IMG/VR virus record: IMGVR_UViG_3300046694_000210
Coordinates: 1 to 43,318 of that record
DNA length: 43,318 nucleotides
Direction: 5' to 3' (one strand)
From: a virus
Position numbers and translations under genes: made by a program
Shown: positions 31,207-37,793 of the stretch, piece by piece
Numbering within the stretch: position 1 is the first letter of the stretch
Layout: every line of letters starts with the position of its first letter
Notes under the pieces: generated by a model
Seen by the model: the letters and a program-made list of their open reading frames with translations, nothing else
Database searches by the model: none
What the model was told of the DNA's origin: nothing

Positions 31207-32459
31207 CGAAACTAAAGGTGCTCGATCTTTTCGCAGGGATAGCCGGAATGTCACTCGGTCTTCACCGGACCGGCGGCTTTGAGACTGTGCGCTTCTGCGA
31301 GATCAAGCCGCATGCCCGCGCCGTCATTGAGAAGAACTTCGGCCAGGTGCCGATCGACGAAGACGTAACCACCATGGAATTCACGGAAGGTGAAGCGGAT
31401 GTTATCACGGCCGGCTTCCCATGCCAGGATCTTAGTTTCGCCGGTAGTGGTGCCGGACTTGCCGGAGCCCGTTCGGGACTCTACCGGGAAGTCATTCGAG
31501 CCGTTCGCGTGGTACGACCCCTCAGGGCCGTGCTGGAGAACGTGGCAGCGCTGCTTAGTCGAGGGCTGGGAACCGTTCTCGGAGACTTGGCCGAGATCGG
31601 GTATGACGCGGAATGGCATTGCATACCGGCGAGCGCCGTTGGTGCCCCTCACAGACGAGACCGCGTATGGATTGTTGCCCACCCCAGAGGCAAGCAACAC
31701 AAAGGCCGTAGCGCTCCGCTCAGCGGGTCGCTCGCCGCGCAACTTCTTGCAGCGGATACCAACCCCCAGGGCGAACGATGCGATGAAGCGTGGAGCCTTC
31801 GACGAGACGAACAAGCGGAACGGCTTGCCAGCGTTTGCGAAGAAATGGCCTACGCCGACGACAAGGGACTGGAAATCCTCATCGATGGGGACGCAGGGCA
31901 ACAGCCGGCCGCTCTCGGAAGTCGCCGGCAATGGGCCGCTGAACCCGACGTGGGTCGAATGGCTCATGGGATTTCCCAAAAATTGGACGGAGCTTTAGAT
32001 GCAGAAGAATACCATGCGCAAGCTGGCACAGCGGTTGAACCCCATCATGACAGCATGCCAAGAGTGTGGCGCGACGGGGAAACTGCAGAGGCATCACCCG
32101 GACTACTCGAAGCCGGATCAAGTCGAAATCCTTTGCATCCCATGCCATGTGAAGGCGGACCAGCGGGACGGGCATCGGCACGTGAAGCAGATGAGAGCGT
32201 GCAAGGTGTGCGGCACGATGTTTCTTCCCAGTCACAGCAAGAAGAGCAGCACATGCAGCTCGGCATGTCTTTCGACCGTTGGCCGCATGAACGCGATGAA
32301 GCGCTGGGGATCTGGGACAGAGAACCAGACGTCCCGAGAGTAGCGCACGGCGTCAAGCAACGTGTCGACAGACTTGCCGAATTGGGCAACGCGGTCATCC
32401 CGCAAATCCCGCAAATGATCGGCCACGCCATCCTCGAAGCAGAGAGGACAGCAGCATGA
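31203..32459 (+). CDS. DNA cytosine-5 methyltransferase
   Basis: A 418-residue protein. Motif I DLFAGIAG (8-15), motif IV GFPCQDLSFAG with catalytic Cys 74, ENV (112-114), and motif VIII RRDRVWIV (151-158) form a complete catalytic half. After a long unusual target-recognition region, motif X follows as RLAELGNAVIPQIPQMIGHA (390-409). A motif-X-like approach sequence appears twice, EPDVGRMAHG near 245 and EPDVPRVAHG near 375. Two further genes lie in the +1 frame inside it. It methylates cytosine, probably shielding phage DNA from host restriction. Coupled by ATGA. Confidence 0.85.
   Translation: MTKLKVLDLFAGIAGMSLGLHRTGGFETVRFCEIKPHARAVIEKNFGQVPIDEDVTTMEFTEGEADVITAGFPCQDLSFAGSGAGLAGARSGLYREVIRAVRVVRPLRAVLENVAALLSRGLGTVLGDLAEIGYDAEWHCIPASAVGAPHRRDRVWIVAHPRGKQHKGRSAPLSGSLAAQLLAADTNPQGERCDEAWSLRRDEQAERLASVCEEMAYADDKGLEILIDGDAGQQPAALGSRRQWAAEPDVGRMAHGISQKLDGALDAEEYHAQAGTAVEPHHDSMPRVWRDGETAEASPGLLEAGSSRNPLHPMPCEGGPAGRASAREADESVQGVRHDVSSQSQQEEQHMQLGMSFDRWPHERDEALGIWDREPDVPRVAHGVKQRVDRLAELGNAVIPQIPQMIGHAILEAERTAA
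31399..31998 (+). CDS. Methyltransferase-associated protein nested in the +1 frame
   Basis: A 199-residue frame inside the methyltransferase gene, from ATG 31399 with GGAAGG eight bases ahead (GTG 31390 is an alternative). The sequence is recognisable as the Trp/Pro-rich phage family usually found as separate genes beside C5 methyltransferases: EPFSETWPRSGMTRNGIAYR, YGLLPTPEASNTKAVALR, LNPTWVEWLMGFPKNWTEL. No function is known for it. The same DNA codes real methyltransferase motifs IV-VIII in the other frame, so both products appear to be selected. The stop is followed at once by the next nested ATG. Confidence 0.6.
   Translation: MLSRPASHARILVSPVVVPDLPEPVRDSTGKSFEPFAWYDPSGPCWRTWQRCLVEGWEPFSETWPRSGMTRNGIAYRRAPLVPLTDETAYGLLPTPEASNTKAVALRSAGRSPRNFLQRIPTPRANDAMKRGAFDETNKRNGLPAFAKKWPTPTTRDWKSSSMGTQGNSRPLSEVAGNGPLNPTWVEWLMGFPKNWTEL
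31999..32343 (+). CDS. HNH/zinc-finger protein nested in the +1 frame
   Basis: A 114-residue frame directly after the previous stop, with GGAG six bases ahead of the ATG. It carries CQECGATGKLQRHHPDYSKP and LCIPCHVKADQRDG, an HNH-type zinc site with the His pair and the final Cys-x2-Cys-His. A second finger follows (CKVCGTMFLPSHSKKSSTC). It lies wholly within the methyltransferase frame, in the target-recognition region. A homing-type nuclease that entered the methyltransferase without breaking its frame is one explanation. Confidence 0.65.
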   Translation: MQKNTMRKLAQRLNPIMTACQECGATGKLQRHHPDYSKPDQVEILCIPCHVKADQRDGHRHVKQMRACKVCGTMFLPSHSKKSSTCSSACLSTVGRMNAMKRWGSGTENQTSRE

Positions 32460-32722
32460 CAAACAAGAACGCACTGGAATTGTTTCGGGATGATGGCCTG
32501 GATTACATCCAGATATCCGAGATCCTCAAGATCCCCGTTCCACACGTCGAGCGCCAGATCCATGCTTTACGCAGCGCCGAGAAGGGCGACACGTCTCAGC
32601 AGGAGTACCGGGACCACCTACGCCTGAAGGACGAGCACCGTTTCGATCTCAAGCGCCGCTATATCGCCCGTATGTCCTGCCGGCGTGAGCCTATCGCCTA
32701 TGTCGGCAGGGAGGCGCGCTGA
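32456..32722 (+). CDS. Small helix-turn-helix protein
   Basis: An 88-residue protein in ATGA overlap with the methyltransferase stop. Residues 8-40 (LFRDDGLDYIQISEILKIPV, PHVERQIHALR) form an HTH of the sigma/resolvase kind. The C-terminal half is basic. It could bind DNA near the replication genes. Family not certain. Confidence 0.7.
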   Translation: MTNKNALELFRDDGLDYIQISEILKIPVPHVERQIHALRSAEKGDTSQQEYRDHLRLKDEHRFDLKRRYIARMSCRREPIAYVGREAR

Positions 32723-33090
32723 TGGTCGCCATCTCACGCCAGGAAGCCCAAGCCCTGCTCACCAAGCCCAAGCGGTCGAAATACAACGCCACGAAGACGA
32801 TGGTCGACGGCGTGCTGTTCGATAGCAAGCGCGAGGCTGCCTATTACTCGGAACTCAAGATCCGCGAGAAGGCCGGCGAAGTGACTGGCGTCGAGATGCA
32901 GAGGCCGTTTGCACTGCTCGGGCTCAACGGCGCGCTGATGGCAACTTTCAGGGCTGACTTCTGCTTCTGGGATAACACCGCCGGCCGCTTCCGCTGCATC
33001 GACGTCAAAGGCTTCGACACCCCGGTTGGAAAGCTCAAGCGCAAGATGATGAAGGGCCTGCTCGGCATTGATGTGGAGATCGTGAAATGA
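32722..33090 (+). CDS. DUF1064 nuclease-like protein
   Basis: A 122-residue protein with the DUF1064 pattern: KYNATKTMVDGVLFDSKREA, then GEVTGVEMQRPFALLG, the ADFCFWD strand and CIDVKGFDT. These supply the Glu, Asp and Lys of a PD-(D/E)xK core. Such phage proteins are thought to be Holliday-junction or branch nucleases. Overlaps the neighbours by 1 and 4 bases. Confidence 0.8.
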   Translation: MVAISRQEAQALLTKPKRSKYNATKTMVDGVLFDSKREAAYYSELKIREKAGEVTGVEMQRPFALLGLNGALMATFRADFCFWDNTAGRFRCIDVKGFDTPVGKLKRKMMKGLLGIDVEIVK

Positions 33091-33479
33091 CTTGCTACAT
33101 ATATGTGATTTCGGTTGAAAATCCCAAAGGCGAATTGTCATCCCCAAGCAAAGTGGGGATCTCGGATAATCCTGAAAAGCGATTGAAGGCTCTCCAAACG
33201 GGCCATTTTGCAAAGCTTGGGATAGCTTGCTACTTCGCTGTCCCAGAGAAACGCATTGCCCGCGATCTGGAAGACGCTTTCCACAAGGTGAATTCCGACA
33301 GGCGCCTGGCGGGTGAATGGTTCGATATGCCCGCGATAGAGGCGGTCTCGTTGATGTGCGCAAATCTTCGGGCGTCTCTCGAATCCCATACCGGTGATGA
33401 TGAAAGCTTTGATGACGCCGCCCAAGCGAGCGGGCTTCTGGCTGTTGAGAAAATGCTTTTGAGAGGGGCCGTTCAATGA
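33087..33479 (+). CDS. GIY-YIG family protein (T5orf172 type)
   Basis: A 130-residue protein. CYIYVISVENPKG opens the fold, KVGISDNPEKRLKALQTGHF is the second conserved block, and ERIARDLEDAFH-like helix residues follow (AVPEKRIARDLEDAFHKVNS). GEWFDM closes the domain. This is the meiotically-upregulated/T5orf172 branch of GIY-YIG nucleases. ATGA-coupled on both sides. Target unknown. Confidence 0.8.
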   Translation: MTCYIYVISVENPKGELSSPSKVGISDNPEKRLKALQTGHFAKLGIACYFAVPEKRIARDLEDAFHKVNSDRRLAGEWFDMPAIEAVSLMCANLRASLESHTGDDESFDDAAQASGLLAVEKMLLRGAVQ

Positions 33480-33844
33480 ACTCATTCGATGATTTCTGGC
33501 GCGACTATCCGCGCAAGGTTTCCAAGAAGGACGCCCGCAAGGCGTGGGATCGGGCCGTCAAGGTTGAACTGCCGGCCGTCATCATCATGGGGCTGAAGCG
33601 ACAGATACCCTATCTCGAAAGCCGCCCACTCGAATTCCGGCCGCACGCCGCGACGTGGCTGAATGGCGAAAGATGGGAGGACGAGGTTCAGCAGACCGTG
33701 GCTCCTCCAAAGCCAAAAAGCGAGTTCATGCAGCATCAGGACGACGTGCAGCGAGAATTGGACAAGGCACTAGGACGGAAACGAGATGACGAATTTACCG
33801 GCAACACTCTCGACCTTGAAACAGGAAATTGGCGCGCTCACTGA
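33476..33844 (+). CDS. Replication-associated small protein
   Basis: A 122-residue protein. FDDFWRDYPRKVSKKDARKA and FRPHAATWLNGERWEDEV are the two motifs shared by many phage primosome-type proteins (the C-terminal part of replication initiators such as DnaT/gpO-like proteins). It may recruit the host helicase. It overlaps the next gene by 59 bases in another frame. Confidence 0.7.
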   Translation: MNSFDDFWRDYPRKVSKKDARKAWDRAVKVELPAVIIMGLKRQIPYLESRPLEFRPHAATWLNGERWEDEVQQTVAPPKPKSEFMQHQDDVQRELDKALGRKRDDEFTGNTLDLETGNWRAH

Positions 33845-34427
33845 CAAGCTGGCGCCTGCCCGTCCTGACTTCATCGCAGAATGCATCGACAAGCTCAAGG
33901 CCGGCGGCATGATGGTGCCGAAGACCATAGCGGCTACTGACTTCCTTCGGGAATACACGATCGCGCTCGGCGGCGTCCCTGGCTATGGCCTGGCGGTTGC
34001 CGTCGCAAAACTGAAGCGCGGCGAATATCCAGACGTGAAGCCTGACTTTATGCCGCTGCCGGCCATGCTTGCGGCAATCGCCCGCCTCGAAACCAAACTG
34101 ATCCGCGACGATCTGGTCAGGCTGCGCGAGAAGGAGGCCACGCTTCAGGAAGCTGCGGCGCCTCGCGAGAAGACCAGCGAGGAGCAGAAGGAGCGCATTC
34201 GCAAGCTCCATGCCCAGTTCAAGGCGGCCCACGCCGAATCCAAGGCAGGCGAGCGCTTCAATCCCATCCCGGCCGACATGACGCTGGAGCAGCTCGAATA
34301 CTGGGAGAAGATCCAGGCCATCAAGGACGCTTCGACAATCACCGAAGAGCAACACGCCATGCGGAGGAAGATTGCCGCATCAATGGCGATCGCAACGAAA
34401 GACGGCAACAAGGAGGCAGCAGAATAG
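33786..34427 (+). CDS. Hypothetical protein of the replication cluster
   Basis: A 213-residue protein. N-terminal alpha/beta region (AATDFLREYTIALGGVPGYG, LPAMLAAIARLETKL), then a long charged helix (REKTSEEQKERIRKLHAQFK) and a helical tail. ATG at 33786 lies within the previous gene. No domain is recognised. It lies between two replication-type genes. Confidence 0.7.
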   Translation: MTNLPATLSTLKQEIGALTDKLAPARPDFIAECIDKLKAGGMMVPKTIAATDFLREYTIALGGVPGYGLAVAVAKLKRGEYPDVKPDFMPLPAMLAAIARLETKLIRDDLVRLREKEATLQEAAAPREKTSEEQKERIRKLHAQFKAAHAESKAGERFNPIPADMTLEQLEYWEKIQAIKDASTITEEQHAMRRKIAASMAIATKDGNKEAAE

Positions 34428-34429
34428 GC

Positions 34430-34891
34430 ATGAACGTACATGTAACAGTGTTGCAGGAGCAGCATAATCGTCACAAAGCCATCCGGGCCAAGCTCTGGTT
34501 CACCGAACCACCAAAGGCCGCCCCTGTCGAAGTCATCACCCCGATCGTGAAGATCATCTACGCCAGACGGCCAGCGTGGAAACTGCAGGAGGTCCACTTC
34601 GATCTCCATGTACAGCAATACCGCAAGCGCCTCATGAGCATCGCATCAGGCCCGAGCATCGTCTACATCCAGGATCGGTGTAGGGAACTCGATGTGTCGT
34701 ATGCCGATATCATCGTTCCTTGCCGGCGGCGTGAGTTCGTCCGACCGCGACAGATCATCATGTGGGAACTGCGCCACAAGTTCAATCTCAGCTATCCGAA
34801 GATCGGCAAGCTCTTCGGCAATCTCGACCATACGACCGTAATTGCCTCGATGCGCCGGGTGGAGATCCTGAAGGCCAGGGGCGAGCTATGA
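34430..34891 (+). CDS. DnaA domain IV-like replication protein
   Basis: A 153-residue protein. Residues 78-140 match the DNA-binding domain IV of DnaA: VYIQDRCRELDVSYADIIVP, YPKIGKLFGNLDHTTVIAS, with the signature DHTTVI at 123-128. The AAA+ ATPase of DnaA is absent. The first 70 residues are not recognised. It could bind DnaA boxes in the phage origin, or compete with host DnaA. The stop overlaps the next ATG. Confidence 0.8.
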   Translation: MNVHVTVLQEQHNRHKAIRAKLWFTEPPKAAPVEVITPIVKIIYARRPAWKLQEVHFDLHVQQYRKRLMSIASGPSIVYIQDRCRELDVSYADIIVPCRRREFVRPRQIIMWELRHKFNLSYPKIGKLFGNLDHTTVIASMRRVEILKARGEL

Positions 34892-35100
34892 GTGTTGCTC
34901 CAGATGTCCACCTAACTCCGCGCGAACTGGAGGTGATCACCTGGATGGCTGAAGGAAAGACTGCTTCCGAGATCGGAACCATCCTCAGCCTTTCCGAGCA
35001 CACGGTCACCAGACACGCTTGGACCGTGCGTCTCAAGCTCGACGCAGTCAACAGCATACAGCTCATCGCCAAGGCTATCCGCGGCGGCATTATCACATAG
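34888..35100 (+). CDS. LuxR-type helix-turn-helix protein
   Basis: A 70-residue protein that is only the GerE/LuxR DNA-binding domain (TPRELEVITWMAEGKTASEI, LSLSEHTVTRHAWTVRLKLD). Start ATG 34888 in ATGA overlap. A longer upstream frame covers the DnaA-like gene and is rejected. There is no sensing domain. It sits just before the NusG-like gene, so a role in switching to late transcription is likely. Confidence 0.8.
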   Translation: MSVAPDVHLTPRELEVITWMAEGKTASEIGTILSLSEHTVTRHAWTVRLKLDAVNSIQLIAKAIRGGIIT

Positions 35101-35114
35101 CGAGGAAAACCACC

Positions 35115-35720
35115 ATGGCGGCAAAATGGTATGCATTGAGACTGAAGCCGGGGGCAGGGCGCCCATATCGTAATGATGAGCGCCTTACCAACATCGAATG
35201 GGCACTGAAGCGCGAAGGCATAGACCACTACATGCCGATGGAACTGGCGATGAAGATCCATCATCGCACAAAGCAGACGATCGACAAGCGCTTTCCGCTC
35301 ATCCCCGGCTATGCCTTCATCCAGGCCGTCCATGACGAACAGAACTGGAAGAAGGTCAGGGAATGCGATTTCGTCGCCTCCATCATCGGTATCGGCGGCA
35401 CACCGCTTCCGCTGCCCACGGCTCAGGTAGAGCTCATCCAGATGGCCGAGACAAGCCTGCGTGAGCTGTACGAATACCACAAGGCGCTCAGGGCCTACGA
35501 GGAAGACATGAGACGCCGCAAGGTGACGCGTCGTGTCGCCGCCGAACAGTTCCCTGCAGGTGGCGTCGTGACGATCAGCCAGCAGCATCGGCTGTTCGCC
35601 GGTCGTCGTGCTACCATTATCGCCGCCACCGGTCGGAATACGATCAAGGCCGTGATCGAAACGCTTAACGGCATGGCCAATGCGGAGATCCCGCTGGAAT
35701 ATGTGGAGGAAGTGGCGTGA
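35115..35720 (+). CDS. NusG/RfaH-like transcription antitermination factor
   Basis: A 201-residue protein from ATG 35115 behind GAGGAAAACCACC. The NGN domain spans 4-95 (KWYALRLKPG, KRFPLIPGYAFIQAV), and a KOW-type beta barrel spans about 148-200 (GGVVTISQQHRLFAGRRATI). NusG paralogues bind RNA polymerase and make it pass terminators. Being the last large early gene, directly before the long late block, it occupies the position of lambda Q. Host NusG is about 175 residues. The extra helix near 110-140 is distinctive. Confidence 0.8.
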   Translation: MAAKWYALRLKPGAGRPYRNDERLTNIEWALKREGIDHYMPMELAMKIHHRTKQTIDKRFPLIPGYAFIQAVHDEQNWKKVRECDFVASIIGIGGTPLPLPTAQVELIQMAETSLRELYEYHKALRAYEEDMRRRKVTRRVAAEQFPAGGVVTISQQHRLFAGRRATIIAATGRNTIKAVIETLNGMANAEIPLEYVEEVA

Positions 35721-35830
35721 TTGACGTTCTTAATTGGTTCGCGGCGTCCGGTGACAGATTCTTCGCGCTCCTGATTGTCATCGCTGTCACCGGATGGGCC
35801 TTTAGGTCATCAAGGGACAAGGAGGAATAG
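35717..35830 (+). CDS. Tiny membrane protein
   Basis: A 37-residue protein from GTG in GTGA overlap with the NusG-like stop, with GGAGGAAGTG upstream. One membrane helix (FFALLIVIAVTGWAF) and an RSSRDKEE tail. Function unknown. Confidence 0.6.
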   Translation: MIDVLNWFAASGDRFFALLIVIAVTGWAFRSSRDKEE

Positions 35831-36184
35831 TCTTGTTGATAGAGCATTGTAACCATTGATCATTAACAGCAAATCAGTTAATAATCCGCGCAGTGATTTG
35901 CGAGACGGTTCTGTAGCGGGATTCGCCGCGTCTCTGCTGGTGCTCACAGCCAGCGCATGGGAGAACTATCTCTAGAGTTTGGAAGTAGGCAACGTCACTT
36001 AAACGGGTTCGCGGTTAAGCATTTCGCCCCAGCCCACGGTTAGCACCTCTTCAAAAGCCTACATCCCCTCACGGGGCGCCATAAGCCAACGATATCGACA
36101 GGCTCGCAAGCCGGCGCGGGCGTTCCGTATCGTGACGGCGCAGCACCCACGATTACCGACCACGCCCTTCTCAACGAGTTCAAG
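35831..36184 (+). promoter_or_regulatory. Early/late junction, non-coding, with inverted repeat
   Basis: 354 bases without a gene of normal form. GCAAATCA (35869-35876) and TGATTTGC (35894-35901) form an inverted repeat centred 25 bases apart. This is where a late promoter would be expected, but no clear -35/-10 pair stands out. An open frame at 35957-36043 ends at TAG and continues in frame (see the next entry). Confidence 0.4.
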
Positions 36185-36289
36185 ATGGCGGCACAGTCGC
36201 TCATCAAGGTCTGGAGTGAGGGGGAGAAGGTGGATTACCCAGAGGAATTGCAGCGTCACATCGATTGGTTCAAGGAACTTCTCGATTGA
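36185..36289 (+). CDS. Small ORF, possibly the end of a broken gene
   Basis: A 34-residue product from the only ATG in this frame (MAAQSLIKVWSEGEKVDYPE). The coding character (PTISTGSQAGAGVPYRDGAA, ITDHALLNEFK) extends upstream to the TAG at 36041, but no ATG, GTG or TTG exists in that stretch. Before the TAG, the frame is open from ATG 35957. Either the gene has an in-frame amber, or an unusual start is used. The ribosome site before 36185 is weak. Confidence 0.45.
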   Translation: MAAQSLIKVWSEGEKVDYPEELQRHIDWFKELLD

Positions 36290-36423
36290 CCTTCTGGAAA
36301 CGCTACCGTCGCGGCATAATCTGGCTTGCCATAGTCGCTGGTGCTTTCGCGCTGGCGTTTTGGCTGTCTTCATGTGCCTCGCGCCCTCAGCCGATGGGTG
36401 AGAATGTTTGGAGCGCGCTATGA
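36286..36423 (+). CDS. Small lipoprotein
   Basis: A 45-residue protein from TTG 36286 in TTGA overlap, with AAGGA nine bases ahead. Basic N-terminus, hydrophobic helix and lipobox (LAIVAGAFALAFWLSSC), with the Cys at about 29, then a 16-residue tail. It may be a second spanin-type or exclusion lipoprotein. Confidence 0.6.
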   Translation: MTFWKRYRRGIIWLAIVAGAFALAFWLSSCASRPQPMGENVWSAL

Positions 36424-36509
36424 CGGGTATTCTGTTTTTCGTTGGGCTTTTTATCGTGGTTGGGGGCCTGTGTGCGTGGGGCATCATCACCGAGCGGCGC
36501 AAGAAGTAG
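36420..36509 (+). CDS. Tiny membrane protein (29 residues)
   Basis: ATG 36420 in ATGA overlap, GGAG six bases ahead. Almost entirely one membrane helix (ILFFVGLFIVVGGLCAWGII) with a TERRKK tail. It converges with the minus-strand operon at 36510 with no spacer. Confidence 0.55.
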   Translation: MTGILFFVGLFIVVGGLCAWGIITERRKK

Positions 36510-36701
36510 TCAAGCATACGGCTCCATACGGTGGAGTAGCGCACGACAGGCAAGGGCGGTTCGCAGATCGGCGCCGTTCTTCTTCATCGTCACCACAGAG
36601 TTAGCGGAGATCCCAAGAAGGCGGGCGCATTCAGCGTCGGAACGAGCAAGGCCGGCCGATTTCATATCAGCCAGCCAGTTGTTGAAAGTTTCATTCGTCA
36701 T
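36510..36701 (-). CDS. Small helix-turn-helix protein
   Basis: A 63-residue protein. ATG 36701 is chosen for GGAGCCAAAG. The HTH (SDAECARLLGISANSVVTMK) resembles the small Cro/YdaS-like regulators. It is the last gene of a three-gene minus-strand operon and ends at the stop of a convergent gene. It could be a second regulator made in the lysogen. Confidence 0.7.
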   Translation of the reverse strand: MTNETFNNWLADMKSAGLARSDAECARLLGISANSVVTMKKNGADLRTALACRALLHRMEPYA

Positions 36702-36955
36702 CTTTGGCTCCATTGGAAGTCACTCAATTCGATCGGCTTTGCCTTGTAGTGGTTTGGCCGGTCCAACATATCCCGGTAAAGGCGGTCTTGATTGTCGGCG
36801 TATCCCAAGCATTCGCTGGGGTTAGCGCTCTCTTCGGCGTGAAGGCGCCACCAACGGGCTATCGCGCGGTATTTATCAGGGGCCGGCCCGTGTGTGCGGG
36901 AGTAGAGCGCCACCATCTTACGGCGGCGCGCTCCTTCTGCCAGTAGCGGCCTCAT
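36698..36955 (-). CDS. Hypothetical protein
   Basis: An 85-residue protein whose ATG overlaps the previous stop (TAATG) and whose stop overlaps the next start (ATGA). Basic, Trp/Tyr-rich (DKYRAIARWWRLHAEESANP, YADNQDRLYRDMLDRP). No family recognised. Confidence 0.65.
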   Translation of the reverse strand: MRPLLAEGARRRKMVALYSRTHGPAPDKYRAIARWWRLHAEESANPSECLGYADNQDRLYRDMLDRPNHYKAKPIELSDFQWSQR

Positions 36956-37236
36956 TAAGCGCCCGCCAGTTCGAACTGGAAATGATGTGGGCCATACCCC
37001 ATCTGGGCGCGGCGCTCTGCACTGCGGAACTCGATCATCTTGGCATAGTCGCGGACCATCGAGGCGCTGGGCTTGCCATTTCCGCTGTAACGCTTGCGGT
37101 CAGCCTTGATCAGCTTCACGAAGCAGTCGGCGCCGATCGTGCCGTGTGTGTTGGTGCGAACGCCGTGGATCAGGTGCTTGCCGCAATGTTCGCAATTGTC
37201 TGGCTGGTCGTAACCGTTGATGCAGATGATGGTCAT
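36955..37236 (-). CDS. Small zinc-finger protein
   Basis: A 93-residue protein from ATG 37236 behind AAGGAGATCGAC. NCEHCGKHLIHGVRTNTHGT is a C-x2-C plus His zinc-finger-like motif, followed by IGADCFVKLIKADRKRY. First gene of the counter-oriented operon, directly behind a strong sigma-70-type promoter. Confidence 0.7.
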   Translation of the reverse strand: MTIICINGYDQPDNCEHCGKHLIHGVRTNTHGTIGADCFVKLIKADRKRYSGNGKPSASMVRDYAKMIEFRSAERRAQMGYGPHHFQFELAGA

Positions 37237-37261
37237 GTCGATCTCCTTGGTTGATGTCCCG

Positions 37262-37289
37262 AGTATACAAGGTACTTGGATGAAGTCAA
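37262..37289 (-). promoter_or_regulatory. Strong sigma-70-like promoter of the three-gene operon
   Basis: On the minus strand, TTGACT (37284-37289) and TATACT (37262-37267) are 16 bases apart. This is the best match to the housekeeping consensus in the window. No copy of the repressor operator overlaps it, so it should be active in the lysogen. Confidence 0.75.
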
Positions 37290-37357
37290 CGGGAAATCGC
37301 ACGAAACATACAAATTAATTTGACGTTTTGGCCGGCTTGTATCGAAGGAGCTTTGAT

Positions 37358-37498
37358 TTGATCGGAACCTTGCTTCTCATAATCCTCATCCTGCTCCTCG
37401 CCGGCTCTTTCCACATCTCAGCAGGCCCATGGCCATCAGGAGGCATTGGGCTCGTGCTCGTTGTCGTGCTGATCCTGGTGTTGCTCGGGCGCATCTGA
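37358..37498 (+). CDS. DUF3309 family small membrane protein
   Basis: A 46-residue protein from TTG 37358 with AAGGAG at good distance. Sequence LIGTLLLIILILLLAGSFHI, then GPWPSGGIGLVLVVVLILV and LLGRI, is the DUF3309 pattern: two membrane helices with a WPSGG turn. Common in Proteobacteria, function unknown. First plus-strand gene of the late block. Confidence 0.75.
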   Translation: MIGTLLLIILILLLAGSFHISAGPWPSGGIGLVLVVVLILVLLGRI

Positions 37499-37521
37499 AT
37501 TCGAACTAAGGAGAAATCCAC

Positions 37522-37788
37522 ATGGCAGCCGCAGATCTCGCGAACAAATCAAACAACGTCGTCGACCCGGCCTCAAATGCCGCTGCGGTCACGCCGAACG
37601 ATAGCAACGATCTGGCCGCCACCTCCAGAGCCATCTATGTCGGCGGTGCCGGCAACCTTGCTGTCATCACAGCGGGCGGACAGACGGTAACATTCACGGG
37701 CGTCCTAGCTGGCGCCATTCTGCCGATCCGTGCTTCTCGCGTCATGCTGACCAATACGACGGCGACAAGCATCATGGCTCTTTGGTAG
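37522..37788 (+). CDS. Small late protein upstream of terminase
   Basis: An 88-residue protein behind AAGGAGAAATCCAC. The sequence NAAAVTPNDSNDLAATSRAI, YVGGAGNLAVITAGGQTVTF and a final MLTNTTATSIMALW is a beta-type pattern common in small phage structural proteins. Probably a minor head or spike-base component. It precedes the small terminase, with little spacing. Confidence 0.7.
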   Translation: MAAADLANKSNNVVDPASNAAAVTPNDSNDLAATSRAIYVGGAGNLAVITAGGQTVTFTGVLAGAILPIRASRVMLTNTTATSIMALW

Positions 37789-37793
37789 TGGCA

